Shown here: positions 43,236-54,067 of the stretch, one piece after another
How positions within the stretch are numbered: position 1 is the stretch's first letter
Layout: every line of letters begins with the position of its first letter
The notes under the pieces: generated by a model
What the model saw: the letters and a program-made list of their open reading frames with translations, nothing else
The model's database searches: none
What the model was told of the DNA's origin: nothing
Translations under genes and position numbers: made by a program
NCBI GenBank assembly: GCA_036365455.1
Contig: JAWQUS010000020.1
Span: forward strand, 4,251,001 to 4,315,000
Direction of reading: 5' to 3'
Source: Macrosoma leucophasiata
Taxonomy: Eukaryota; Arthropoda; Insecta; Lepidoptera; Hedylidae
Length of the DNA: 64,000 bases

Positions 43236-43489
43236 TCGTTACGTTCAATTTGGAACCGCGACGTTCATCTGAGATTGAAAATTACAATTACAATTTTCAT
43301 AGTCACAGTAAAAATTTTGTGTAAAACGATAACCCTAATTTGAAGTGTGGGCAGGCTCACATTTCATTTGTACCTCAGAGGGAAATCTATTCCTCAGTTT
43401 GCAGTGCAAAACCTAATACTCGAGCCGGATTGTACTAGGCAATGATGTTATATGTTCATTGGTACTAGGTATATCATTTTCTCGTGTCC

Positions 43490-43930
43490 AGGGGTGCGAC
43501 CGCCTATCGATATTACTATTGTCGTTGTCATTGCTGTCAAATTTTCATGAATCGATTTGTAGCTCCTTTAAAAGTGCTAGTGATAATCTGATCGTTTTTC
43601 TTGCTTTCGTAGGTGAGAAACAAGCGATGATGATAGATTATTTATCATTAAAATGAAATTAAAACATCATCATAGACAATTATAATATCTCTTCTTGCTA
43701 TCATTATATTATTTGCCGTTTTCTACTCAATCATATCTTTTATTTATTTATATATATTATATGTTTAGATATATATTATATATAGTGTAATTTTGTACAA
43801 CATTTCTGCGTTTGCAATAAAGTTAAATAAATAAATTATTTCGATTATTGTTATTTAGTTAAAGCAAAAATCGACATGAAAATTTGACAGCAATGAACGA
43901 CAATAGCAATGTCGATATGCGGTCGCACCA
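43490..43930. mobile_element. MITE, second full copy of the 8.4-kb family
   Basis: GGGTGCGACCGCCTATCGAT and its inverse at the right end; central sequence differs in length from 8418-8803. An AT-only run at 43738-43785 lies in the middle. Confidence 0.8.
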
Positions 43931-44649
43931 CCTTTATTTTAGACGGAAGATGCAATGCAGAAAATGAGACGGTGGCACTAGATTAAACAGTTCAGTATCA
44001 GTACACCACTTGCGTTTTTTTAACCCACACAAGTGGGGTAAAAAACGCATGGACATCCGACATCTCTGCGCATAGGTACCTACAAAGTGCGTTAGACTAG
44101 GTACCGCTATATAAGCATTACTGGAGCTCTATCAGTCTATCACCAGTAAGTAATAGGTATTCCACAATGTACATATAATGGACACGCGCCCTACGTGTTA
44201 TATCTGAACTTGCAGGAAGCAAGTTTCCATATGGGTTAAATCCACGTGGATTACTTTATACGTTCTAATGAAACCCTTGCTCACTTCATATAGGGTACGT
44301 TTTAGAATGCAACATTTCTGAGTTATGTGGTTATGATTGTGGAAATGCTACTCTTCAGTTTTGATTATGAAATAAATCGACTTTATGTTATTGGGGTAGA
44401 AGTGAAGAGAGTTAACGTCGTATATGACGTTTCTTTTCTCATTTAATTTTATTAATGTAAGAGAACTTTTATGTTGTAGAAAATAAAATTCATTATTACT
44501 TAATTTGTTTTACTTTTTCGGGCGCTAGTGCTTACAGCTGTTTAATCGTTTAGTGTCGTGCGTTGATTAATAATGTAATTAATAATTTGATTTATGGATC
44601 GCGTTTGTATTCAATTTTATAGTCCCTATTCCTAATATTACCTCGATAT
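43931..44649. other. Unassigned sequence
   Basis: No gene; short SINE-like word CTGGAGCTCTATCAG at about 44120. Confidence 0.4.
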
Positions 44650-44713
44650 CTGATGCTCCACACTCTCTGTCTACCCCGTAAGGGACTTGACGAGAAGATA
44701 CATACACACATAC
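44650..44713 (+). mobile_element. LINE 3'-tail fragment, target of the BEL insertion
   Basis: CTCTCTGTCTACCCCGTAAG then GGACTTGACGAGAAGATACATAC. The BEL/Pao element inserted into its CATAC tail. Confidence 0.65.
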
Positions 44714-45096
44714 TGGAGGAGCCGGGGAATTAAGGGCAGAAATGTACCTGGATAGTCGGCATCTTTCTTACGTAGGTCACTGGTTCTTGAAGGGGGCCCC
44801 CGTGTCTTCTCCAGGTGTTAACTTTTATATTTGAGTTTTCTTTGGATTTCACACACACATCACAAAACACAGTCAATCACTGCACTGCACTTTTAGTTCA
44901 TTAAATTAATTTCTTTTTGCGGAGCGTACGCGTGAACCGTCCATTTCTTATTGAAAAAGGGCGAGAGAGTGGGAGGGGAAAAGATGCGGGGCGAGAGGAA
45001 GAACGTTTGGAATACGCATTCAAATTAAATTTGTTTTATGAATTTAAAAAGAAAATATGACATAGGCATGTAAAAAGTTTATATTAGGCGTAACCA
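44714..45096 (-). repeat. BEL/Pao 3' LTR
   Basis: 383 bp, same length and reading as the other LTR. Minus-strand start TGGTTACGCC and end CTCCTCCA. Confidence 0.95.
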
Positions 45097-45238
45097 ACTT
45101 CGGGGGGCCTAGAGGTTTCCTCTACATTGAGTTGAGTCAATATATATAAGAATGGAAAAGAATAAGTATATATTTATAATATGATAAGGAGTAGGCGAAA
45201 TGATTTTTTTTTTTTTTTTAATGTCATGAGTGATGTGT

Positions 45239-48200
45239 TTATTGAGTAGGTAAAGGACAAAGTCTAGTCACTGGTCGAATGTAAGATCCAGTGGCGGATT
45301 TGACTTTAACTGTACGAATGATTTTGTCCTTTCCCGGGAAAATCTCCGTAACAAGAGCTAAAGGCCAGTGCATTGGATGAGTATTGTCATCTTTTATAAT
45401 AACTAATTTACCCACAGTAACAGGGTTTGAGGGTGTGTTCCATTTATACCGTTGTTGTAGCGAGGTGAGATATTCCATATTCCATCGTTTCCAATAACTT
45501 TGAACTATTTTATTGAGTAGCTGATAGCGAGTGAGTCTATTCTCAGAGACAGTAGGGTCAATTTGTTCAGCGGGTAGAAATTGTAATGAAGTTATGTTTA
45601 AAAAATGATTAGGCGTTAAAGCTGTTAGATCAGAAGGATTATTAGAAAGTTCACAGATCGGGCGGCTATTTAACAAGCTTTCAATTTGAGTAAGTATAGT
45701 GTTGAACTCCTCATAGGTAAGGATTTGTTTTCCTATAGATTTATATAAATGAGTTTTAACAGATTTGACGTTAGTTTCACTTAAACCGTTAAAATGCGGG
45801 CCATAAGGTGGGCTATGCTTGAATTCGATTTTATATTGTGTTAAATAATGACTCAAGTGTTTTTCTACGTCTGAAGTTTTAATTAAAGAGTAGACTTCAT
45901 CTAATTTACGTTTAGCACCAATGAAGTTAGTGCCTCCATCACTATATAGCATGGAAACTGGACCTCTGCGAGAGATAAATCTTTTAAAGGCGGCGAGAAA
46001 TAAATCCGTACTAAGATCGGATACCAATTCGAGGTGTAGTGCTTTGGTAGTTAGACACACGAATAAACAGATGTATGCTTTATGACTTTTTACACCACGG
46101 CGTCGTATATGAGTGATAAAGAAAGGTCCAGCATAATCAACAGCTGTGTGGACAAATGCCTTTACTTGTGTGACTCTGATAGCGGGGAGATCACCCATAG
46201 GAGGGTTTGTTATTCGAGGTTTGAATTTAAAACATGTATTACAATCATGAACAATTTTACGAATGAAACTTCGTGCAGAGAGAATCCAATATTTCTGTCT
46301 AAGTAATGCTAAGAGAAGGGCGGGTCCAGTATGCAAATGTATTTTATGATAATATTCAATAAGTAGTGTCACAATGCGATCTTTAGGTAACAATATAGGG
46401 TGTTTAATATCGAAATTAAGCTGAGAGTGAGAAAGCCTACCACCAACTCGAAGCAGACCAGTACTGTCAATAAAGGGATTGAGTTTCAAAATAGCTTTGT
46501 TTTTACAAATTTGTTTGTTTTTAATGGAATTAATCTCTTGAGTGAAATATTTAGATTGTACAAAGCGTAACGTATAGATTTCAGCGGATTCTAAATCATG
46601 AGTAGTAATCGGACCACCTGATTTTAATAATTTTGTGAAACGTAATACATAAATGAGGGAGCGTATAAGTGTCGACCAGGAGGAGACACGTTCGGCGAGA
46701 TTTTGAATAAAGTGAGTATTTTCCGGATCTGTTTGTACTAATAATGAAAGAGTTTTCTTTTCAGGTGATTCTTCTTTGTGATTAACTTTGAATTCTGTTA
46801 CAGGCCAATCATAGACGGGAAGAGATAGCCACTGCGGGCCACAAAACCAGAGTGTGTTATCAATTAAGCTTTTTGGAGTTACAGGTCTAGAGATTATATC
46901 GGCGGGATTTTCTACACCTTTGACGTGAAACCAGTGCGGAGCGGATAAATATTCATTAATTTGAGCGATGCGATTAGCTACAAACGTGTGAAATTTATAT
47001 GCGGGGGAATGAATCCAAGTGAGCGTTATTGTTGAGTCAGAGAAAGCATAAATATCACGTATAGTATAGCGTTTATTAAAAACAGTACGAACAGAGTCTA
47101 TTAATTTTGCGAGTAACAAAGCGGCGCAAAGCTCTAAGCGAGCAAGCGTTTTATTAGGGGATGAGACTTTAGACTTGGATGTAAGTAATTTGATTGAATG
47201 AGAGTGTGACTTTTTATCAGTATCAACGCGAACGTATACACAAGCACCGTAACACTTTTCGCTAGCATCGGCAAATCCAATAAGCGTTACTTGTAAACCG
47301 CGAGCGATACCTATATGGCGTGGAATTTTAAAACCTTTTAATTCAATCAATTCGTTATAAAACTGATTCCATTGGTTGAGAATAAAATCAGGCACTTCGT
47401 CATCCCATTCGAGCCCCAATTTCCAGCATTTTTGAATTAAAAGTTTCATGAACGTTACAACCGGGTTTATTAGACCCAGTGGATCAAATAATCGAGCGGT
47501 CACCGACAATAAGGAGCGTTTAGTACATGTATCAGGCAAACCAAAATTAAAAATCTGAAAGCTAAAATTATCGTCAGTGGGTAACCATTTCATACCTATT
47601 ATTTTAGTAGCAGAATTAGAGTCAGAGTCGAAATTTATAGCGTGTGGACTCCTATGAGATGACGGAATATGAGAAATGAGTTCTTTACTATTTGATATCC
47701 ATTTAACTAAATTAAAACCTCCTGACTTAAACATTTCGATCATTTGATTATAAGTATTTTCAGCGGTATCTATATCGATAAGTGAGCCGACGTAATCGTC
47801 CATATACATGTGGTTTTCGGCTTCATAAGCGGCGAGGGAGTGAGTACCGCGGCTATCAGCAGCCAGTTGGCGAACGACGCGCATCGCGAGGTAAGGCGAG
47901 CTTGAAACACCAAAACATACCCTATTGAATTGAAATACTTCGATATCAGCTTTGGGATCGAATCGGAAAAGAATCCGTTGATAATTTTGGTGTTCTGGTG
48001 AGAGTTTGACTTGAAAATACATTTTTTCTATGTCTGCGTTTAATGCGATAGGGAACATGCGTAAGTTCAAGAGTAAATCGAAAATATGACTTTGTAAGTT
48101 GGGACCTATATAGAGTAAATCATTGAGTGATTTTCCTGAAGTGGTTTTACAACCAGCATCAAGCACAATTCGAGTTTTTGAAGTCTCCCTTTCCGGACGA

Positions 48201-48457
48201 TAGACAGCCCTATGCGGCATATAATAAGCGGAAGTGTTTGGAGAAGGATATTGAACCTTTGATAGGTAGCCATTATCTATGTATGACTGAATAGTGGCGT
48301 TATATTCAGCGCGTAAGTCAGAAGATTCGAGTTTCTTTTCTAAATGAATCAAGCGGCATTTAGCAATATTGTACGAATTACCTAATTCAGCGGGATCTAG
48401 TTTGAACGGTAGATCGACCGTGTACCTACCAGTGTTATCGCGAGAGTGAGTAGACAT
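45239..48457 (-). CDS. BEL/Pao pol: reverse transcriptase, RNase H, integrase
   Basis: 1072 codons counted from the first ATG, but the native reading continues from gag and this ATG is probably not a real start. The Pao-type RT has NADIEKMYFQVKL and the catalytic YMDD at about 218-221. RNase H follows (FADASEKCYGA, AFSDSTITLTW, HVKGVENPADIISRP). The integrase has a zinc-binding H/C region (HDCNTCFKFKP), then D774 (VDYAGPF), D840 (SDGGTNF) and E894 (NGLSETNVKS). It reads through to its own stop without internal breaks. The proteins would copy the RNA in a capsid and insert the cDNA. The frame is offset by one from gag because of a 16-bp duplication just upstream. Confidence 0.93.
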   Translation of the reverse strand: MSTHSRDNTGRYTVDLPFKLDPAELGNSYNIAKCRLIHLEKKLESSDLRAEYNATIQSYIDNGYLSKVQYPSPNTSAYYMPHRAVYRPERETSKTRIVLDAGCKTTSGKSLNDLLYIGPNLQSHIFDLLLNLRMFPIALNADIEKMYFQVKLSPEHQNYQRILFRFDPKADIEVFQFNRVCFGVSSSPYLAMRVVRQLAADSRGTHSLAAYEAENHMYMDDYVGSLIDIDTAENTYNQMIEMFKSGGFNLVKWISNSKELISHIPSSHRSPHAINFDSDSNSATKIIGMKWLPTDDNFSFQIFNFGLPDTCTKRSLLSVTARLFDPLGLINPVVTFMKLLIQKCWKLGLEWDDEVPDFILNQWNQFYNELIELKGFKIPRHIGIARGLQVTLIGFADASEKCYGACVYVRVDTDKKSHSHSIKLLTSKSKVSSPNKTLARLELCAALLLAKLIDSVRTVFNKRYTIRDIYAFSDSTITLTWIHSPAYKFHTFVANRIAQINEYLSAPHWFHVKGVENPADIISRPVTPKSLIDNTLWFCGPQWLSLPVYDWPVTEFKVNHKEESPEKKTLSLLVQTDPENTHFIQNLAERVSSWSTLIRSLIYVLRFTKLLKSGGPITTHDLESAEIYTLRFVQSKYFTQEINSIKNKQICKNKAILKLNPFIDSTGLLRVGGRLSHSQLNFDIKHPILLPKDRIVTLLIEYYHKIHLHTGPALLLALLRQKYWILSARSFIRKIVHDCNTCFKFKPRITNPPMGDLPAIRVTQVKAFVHTAVDYAGPFFITHIRRRGVKSHKAYICLFVCLTTKALHLELVSDLSTDLFLAAFKRFISRRGPVSMLYSDGGTNFIGAKRKLDEVYSLIKTSDVEKHLSHYLTQYKIEFKHSPPYGPHFNGLSETNVKSVKTHLYKSIGKQILTYEEFNTILTQIESLLNSRPICELSNNPSDLTALTPNHFLNITSLQFLPAEQIDPTVSENRLTRYQLLNKIVQSYWKRWNMEYLTSLQQRYKWNTPSNPVTVGKLVIIKDDNTHPMHWPLALVTEIFPGKDKIIRTVKVKSATGSYIRPVTRLCPLPTQ

Positions 48458-48495
48458 GAATAATTGTTCACATAATTCGTCCTCAGGACTAAGAT

Positions 48496-48527
48496 GATCT
48501 TTATGCGGTACGATCTTTATGCGGTAC
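48496..48527 (-). repeat. 16-bp tandem duplication breaking gag-pol
   Basis: GATCTTTATGCGGTAC occurs twice without a gap (48496-48511 and 48512-48527). Sixteen extra bases move the frame by one and bring the gag stop at 48501-48503 into phase. With a single copy the gag and pol frames are the same. Confidence 0.9.
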
Positions 48528-50720
48528 GCTTTCGATCTCCCAAAAGCGTCGAGTTAAATAATCGAGTGAGCTGGTATCTATATTACAGAAGAATGATTTA
48601 CTAGATTGAGAGTGAGAGGATAAATTATTTTCATGCGTTTGATAAGAGTGCGAGCACGAGCTGTGCGTGACTTGCGTGAGTGTGTGCGAAGAGCATTGAG
48701 CTTTACCCATAGCGACATATCCGAGAGTAGTTTCTATACCTACTACTGAGGAGTGAGGAGCGGTAATTTTACCAGATCCGAGTAAAAGAGGGAATAATTC
48801 ATTGCCTATCAGACAATCGATTGGAGCGGGCGCGTGGAAATGGTCATCGGCCATTGGTAAATTTTGTAAATGAGATAATTCGTTGAGATCTATCACAACG
48901 TTGGGTAAAAAGTCGGTTATATTATCAATAACGCGAGCCTCGACGGTATAAGAGCAGCGCGAATCATAACGCGAATAAATTTTAAAATGAGTGAGGCCGA
49001 ATGACTGACCTTCTGTCTGACCGATGCATTTGACCGTCATAGGTGCGGGCGTAATATTCAAATTCAAACGTTCACAACAAGCCTTCGTGATAAAGTTACT
49101 CATGGATCCTGTATCCAGAAATACACGAATTTCATTTAATTTATTCTGTTTATAAACGTGTACAGACGCGGTAGGTAATAATACAGTAGTTTTATTTACT
49201 GTACGCGGCAGAGAAGTCACAGAAAGTGCAATGTTGTTGTTATCAACGTTTGAATTCACGCGGGAAGTTGAACCGACTACGGCAGGTGGCTGCGTGAGCG
49301 GGGCGATGGCCGAATGCGACTGCGGGTGCGGGTGCGAGCGTGAACGAGAGATGTCAGTCGCGGCCGGCGGCGGGTGCGGAGCGCGCGGTGTTGCGGCGAT
49401 CAGCTGACCGTATTGATAACTCGAGGATGCAGATGCACCATTATCATTATGATAAGAATTGAAATGTAACAAAGAGTGATGTTTACGGTGGCAAGTTATA
49501 CACCTAGAATTCGATTTACATTGGTTTATATGATGAAACCCCAGACAGTTTTTACAGAAAGAATTTAAAGTAACAATATTGAAGCGGGTCCTAGGATCTT
49601 TATTTAAAAAAGCGTCACATTTATAAAGAGGATGAGAATAGCTTGATTTGCATATTTTACATATATTAGATTGCGTTTGTAAGTTAGTATCATTATTATT
49701 ATTATGAGAAAAGGTTGCAAAATTATTTTTTGTGACTCTTTGACAGAGCATAGATTGAGGTTTAGATTTAACAAAACTTTTATTAAAAGGTTGAGGTTGA
49801 GATTGAAAAGATTGAATGGGATTGCGGAGAATTTTAACTTTACTTTGTTCCTTTAAAAATGTTTTAAGATATTCAAATGTAGGAATGTCAGTCTGTTTGT
49901 GCGTTTGTTCAAACATGTTTACTGTGTCTTTGTCTAATTTGGAAAGTGCTAAATGCGTTATAATAAAATCTGATAAATCATTAATGTCAAGGCGACGGAG
50001 TGCGGCTTCAGCTGAACAAAAGTTGTCCAGAAAATCATCAACTGACTGATTTAATTTAAGGTTTAACATGTGATCAAGATACAAAGAAGCTTGTACCCTG
50101 ACATCTTGATATTTGTCTAAGAGAGCTTTCCAAATAATTTCATAATTTTCAGCGGTGGCTGACAAACCTGCATAAACATTTAAGGCCTTGCCAGAGAGGC
50201 AACCGGTTAGATATTGTACCTTTTCAGTGTTCGAGAGGCATGAATTATTATGAATTAAATTACAGAAATTCTCATAGAAAACTGGCCATTTACTAGGAGT
50301 ACCATCAAAACCTGCTAGTTGCAGAGGTGGGAGTTTGCGGTTTAAATGATGAAACTGCTTCTTTCTGTCCTCAAGCTGTTGTCCTAAATTAGTTTCAGTT
50401 TGTTTAATTTTACAGTATAACTCATCAAATGCACTGAGAGAGCTATAGCTAGGCCTCGACTCAGGGTCGTCGTTTAAGTATTCCAACACTATTTTATCAA
50501 GAGTATCCATGAAATCTGAGCGAATTTTATCAATAGATTGAGTACGAGCGAGGAACTGTGTAGCAATAATGGGGTCAGAAACCTTTAGGCTTAAGTCGAA
50601 CACGGCCTGAACAATTTGAAATAAACTTTGTTTCTTTTGTTCGAGCATAATTATCTTACTGTTTGTTTTATCTACCGAACTATCGCTAGACTGATCATCG
50701 GGCTTCTTTTTTCCACCCAT
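48501..50720 (-). CDS. BEL/Pao Gag with aspartic protease
   Basis: 739 codons. Start MGGKKKPDDQSSDSS; a capsid-like region of the DUF1759 type at about 130-300 (LPPLQLAGFDGTPSKWPVFY); Cys/His zinc knuckles at about 350-420 (CKICKSSYSHPLYKC, FCKNCLGFHHINQC, CITCHRKHH); a low-complexity Ser/Pro/His stretch; and the pepsin-like protease active site LDTGSMSNF with D536. BEL/Pao elements usually encode one continuous gag-pol product; here the frame ends early at the duplication at 48496-48527. Confidence 0.93.
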   Translation of the reverse strand: MGGKKKPDDQSSDSSVDKTNSKIIMLEQKKQSLFQIVQAVFDLSLKVSDPIIATQFLARTQSIDKIRSDFMDTLDKIVLEYLNDDPESRPSYSSLSAFDELYCKIKQTETNLGQQLEDRKKQFHHLNRKLPPLQLAGFDGTPSKWPVFYENFCNLIHNNSCLSNTEKVQYLTGCLSGKALNVYAGLSATAENYEIIWKALLDKYQDVRVQASLYLDHMLNLKLNQSVDDFLDNFCSAEAALRRLDINDLSDFIITHLALSKLDKDTVNMFEQTHKQTDIPTFEYLKTFLKEQSKVKILRNPIQSFQSQPQPFNKSFVKSKPQSMLCQRVTKNNFATFSHNNNNDTNLQTQSNICKICKSSYSHPLYKCDAFLNKDPRTRFNIVTLNSFCKNCLGFHHINQCKSNSRCITCHRKHHSLLHFNSYHNDNGASASSSYQYGQLIAATPRAPHPPPAATDISRSRSHPHPQSHSAIAPLTQPPAVVGSTSRVNSNVDNNNIALSVTSLPRTVNKTTVLLPTASVHVYKQNKLNEIRVFLDTGSMSNFITKACCERLNLNITPAPMTVKCIGQTEGQSFGLTHFKIYSRYDSRCSYTVEARVIDNITDFLPNVVIDLNELSHLQNLPMADDHFHAPAPIDCLIGNELFPLLLGSGKITAPHSSVVGIETTLGYVAMGKAQCSSHTLTQVTHSSCSHSYQTHENNLSSHSQSSKSFFCNIDTSSLDYLTRRFWEIESVPHKDRTA

Positions 50721-51159
50721 GATGAAAAGTAGATAATAGATTAAAAATTAATAAGAAACAAAAATTAAAGATTTAAATTTGCGAGATTTCTTTAAGCGAA
50801 TATAGCGCGTAAATATGAAAAGCGTAAAGGCGATTTTTGCGTGAAGCGGTTAGTGAATAATGAGACGTGAGTAGGTATACGTAAATTATTTGTGAAATGA
50901 AAGTGAATATAATAAATACGATTTAAAATGCGAAAATATAGCGTTAAATATATAATGTGATATGAATATATAAAAACTAATAAGATTCCAATGAGAAATA
51001 TGGATATTTTAAGAGTATGAAAACAGATATTTTTTAAAAGCGTCGTTGAAAAATGGCGGGCGTTGAATTGCGTATTAGAAAATAATATAAGTTTGAGTAT
51101 TTTGCGGTTGCGGCGGAGTGGATTGCGGAATAGAGGATCAGGTTCGAAGGACCAGACAC
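50721..51159 (-). other. BEL/Pao 5' untranslated leader
   Basis: AT-rich leader between the 5' LTR and the gag start, without a long frame. It would hold the primer-binding site and packaging signals. Confidence 0.7.
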
Positions 51160-51542
51160 TGGAGGAGCCGGGGAATTAAGGGCAGAAATGTACCTGGATA
51201 GTCGGCATCTTTCTTACGTAGGTCACTGGTTCTTGAAGGGGGCCCCCGTGTCTTCTCCAGGTGTTAACTTTTATATTTGAGTTTTCTTTGGATTTCACAC
51301 ACACATCACAAAACACAGTCAATCACTGCACTGCACTTTTAGTTCATTAAATTAATTTCTTTTTGCGGAGCGTACGCGTGAACCGTCCATTTCTTATTGA
51401 AAAAGGGCGAGAGAGTGGGAGGGGAAAAGATGCGGGGCGAGAGGAAGAACGTTTGGAATACGCATTCAAATTAAATTTGTTTTATGAATTTAAAAAGAAA
51501 ATATGACATAGGCATGTAAAAAGTTTATATTAGGCGTAACCA
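51160..51542 (-). repeat. BEL/Pao 5' LTR
   Basis: 383 bp. It should carry the promoter; no TATA box is obvious. Confidence 0.95.
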
Positions 51543-52077
51543 CATACGTTTCTTTTATGCATATCATAATATGTCAGTGTCAACCATGTTATTTCATCCA
51601 TTTCAGGATGCTTTATTTATGAAATGAAAACTACAATGAAATTTTTAAATTTTGCGAGTATCGTTTATTTGGTTCCATCAGTACCTACAAGTTGTACAGA
51701 AATAATAAAGCCTGGGACGGGACCTATTAAACTGTCTTCAACAATTGCGTAGGTAGATATGTAGCAAAGGGCCCAAGGTTAAAACATAAATATACCTACA
51801 ATGCCTATTTCAAACAAAAGAAACAAGGTAAGTGTAGGAATTCTTATGAATTAAGTAATTATAAATACCTTTTAAAGGAGGTACTAATTGTCATGAAAAA
51901 TTTACAACAATATTAACGTCGCCAACAATTTCGATCGGCGGTCGCACCCTTTGGGCCTATCTGAACATCAGCGCTATAACGCCAGCTACTGCAATTGCAT
52001 TAAAATGGACACCGTGTGTGTCAGATAATATAAACAATTTTCTTTCTTTCAATAAAAAAATGTTTTCTTTCTATAGA
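51543..52077. other. Intergenic sequence
   Basis: Unassigned except 51897-51950, an end scrap of the 8.4-kb MITE family (GGCGGTCGCACCCTTTGGG). Confidence 0.5.
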
Positions 52078-52140
52078 TGTTATTACACTACCCTGACCCT
52101 TGCTATCGTACCCTGAATACCGTGCCGTGTAATAAGTCCT
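52078..52140. mobile_element. Right-end fragment of the 29.4-kb MITE family
   Basis: TTATTACACTACCCTGACCC and GTACCCTGAATACCGTGCCG, nearly identical to 29586-29637. The left half is missing. Confidence 0.75.
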
Positions 52141-52158
52141 TATATAAGTTAAACTGAC

Positions 52159-52428
52159 CATCGAGCAACACGGGCCAGCGGCCGCGGCGGACTGGAGGTG
52201 AGTAGCCATAGCGTTTATTACTGATGCAAAACCGTCTGTCATTTTTTGCGGGGGGAAATCGAAAATCGTCTATTACTACGAAACGCACACCTTTACTTTA
52301 ACAAAATACAGAAACAATTTCACGCACACATTTAAAAATCTAGGCGACAGGTATAGGCCCATTTGGGCTTGTACTTTGACAGAGGGGAAAGCCTGCATAT
52401 GGCTTCTCCCCTCCGGTGTTGCTCTATG
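52159..52428. mobile_element. hAT-type MITE, 270 bp
   Basis: CATCGAGCAACACGG at the left, GTTGCTCTATG at the right, flanked by TAAACTGAC (52150-52158, 52429-52437). Family of 24995 and 55601. Confidence 0.85.
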
Positions 52429-52900
52429 TAAACTGACCGATAATCCCATTAAGGACATGGCACACGGCACGCGTCTCCGCATGTCACGCGATGTTTTTTG
52501 TAGTGACGGGAAGGAAGCGCTCTCGCTATCGTGCTCGCCGCGTTGCTATGATAATGGCTCTCGGTAATTATTGCCTGGATTATATCATGATTTAATTGGA
52601 CATTTGAAAGTAAATCAAGCGTGCCGTTAATGATTATTGCAAGGCATCGTTGGATAGGTCTTTAAACATATAGGGGGTTTCAGAAGGCCAGTTGTCGATT
52701 AAACGATCTGCCTGTTTGTCAAATATTTTTTTTGTGAAAATCATGGCCCTATAAAATGTATTCGACTTATACTTATAAAACTTAACGTGTACCGAACCGA
52801 AAAACACCGAACTCTACATTGTGGGTGCTGCGACACGCACTGATACGTTTTTTTAACCAAGAGTTCAAAAAACATCTAAATATTTCTTATGAAATGATAC
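52429..52900. other. Intergenic sequence
   Basis: No gene seen. CACGCGATGTTTTT and AATGGCTCTCGG near 52486-52565 recur in altered form near 53462-53555, so the two blocks are probably copies of one repeat. Confidence 0.45.
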
Positions 52901-53399
52901 ATTATTCTTGTACAAGAATAATGTGGCGACGTGTAGAATAGAATTACTTTGGCTAGTTAGGGTCTTTCTGAACTGAAATATTACAAGAATACATTGAATA
53001 ATGATTTAATTGTAATTATATACTACCTATTATTTATATGTGCCATTTACTAATAGGTTTGAAGTCGGTGCCAAACTTCACACCTGGAATCCCCGAAGGG
53101 GTAGGCAGAGGTAAATGCATGAATTCAAGCATACATGCAAACACCCACGATTTGCCGGTTACGTTTTGTTCAGTGTATTAATTGGCTCGTATTCATATTT
53201 AAGTGATTAAAATATAATTATTTGTTTAAGGCTTGGCACCGACTTCAAACCTTTTAGTAAATAGCACATATAAATAATAGGTAGTATATAATTACAATTA
53301 AATCATTATTCAATGTATTCTTGTAATATTTCAGTTCAGAAAGACCCTAACTAGCCAAAGTAATTCTACACGTCGCCACATTATTCTTGTGGGCGACGT
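52901..53399. repeat. Long inverted repeat, arms about 165 bp
   Basis: 52912-53077 and 53235-53390 are inverted copies differing by a 5-bp TAGAA insertion and about two substitutions. The arms end inside at GAAGTCGGTGCCAA. The 157-bp loop holds a LINE-tail scrap (CCCCGAAGGGGTAGGCAGAG). At the left edge is a 22-bp palindrome (52901-52922); at the right edge CACGTCGCC returns inverted after 13 bp. Confidence 0.88.
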
Positions 53400-53779
53400 G
53401 TACTGAAGAATACGGCGAATGAGTCTTAAAACACGTGAAATAGCAAGCGACGCTGCGGACGTCACGCGATGTTTTTATGTTGTTTACAACGCGAGGAAGA
53501 GAACCACCGGAACGACTCTCACCATCCCGCCCACAGTTATGTTAATGGCTCTTGGAAATCACATTAACTACATTTTGATCGATATATCAGCTGTCTCTGG
53601 ATGTGGATGTCATTACTAATTTCATCGTAATTGATCGTGTTTAGGATGACGACTTTTTTATGTGGAAAACAGAGTGACAACCAGTTTCTGTTGTTATTAA
53701 GTGGTAATTAACTACTGCGGATGATCTAAAGAAAGCTAAATGCTTGAATGCAGACGAGCTTCTTTTTCTAGGTTTACCT
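53400..53779. other. Intergenic sequence
   Basis: No supported gene. Confidence 0.4.
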
Positions 53780-54067
53780 TTTTTTTAATGTACATAATTG
53801 AAGAAGTAGGCAAACAAGCATGCAGTTCACATTGATGTTAAGTGATGACTGCAGCCTATAGACACCCACACAAAGACCAAGGTCAAAATGCAGATGCGTT
53901 ACCACTCCTGAGGCTTAAGGTGTTATGCCTCTGTGCCGGAAATTACAAGGCCATACATTACCACCTGATCGGAACACGATAGTGCTGAACACTACCATAT
54001 AGCGGCAAGTATATTAGGTAATGCGGTGGTGCCTACGCCCGCGAGCTCCGTCACTGGAGCTCTACCA
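53780..54067 (-). mobile_element. Bm1-like SINE
   Basis: Full-length minus-strand copy; AGGTTTA lies on both sides and may be its target duplication. Confidence 0.87.

Larger units (their letters stand above)
44714..51542 (-). mobile_element. BEL/Pao LTR retrotransposon, 6.8 kb
   Basis: Two 383-bp LTRs (44714-45096 and 51160-51542) that read identical, TG...CA ends and a 5-bp duplication CATAC (44709-44713, 51543-51547). Minus-strand gene order is gag with protease, then RT, RNase H and integrase. No envelope gene is seen. A possible primer-binding site reads TGGTCCTTCGAACC just inside the right-hand LTR (about 51140-51153). A classic polypurine tract next to the left-hand LTR is not obvious. 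Identical LTRs imply a very recent insertion. Confidence 0.95.

Noticed and set aside
48458..48503. Programmed frameshift between gag and pol
   Set aside because: No slippery heptamer is needed: the offset is fully explained by a 16-bp tandem duplication, and BEL/Pao elements normally have one frame.
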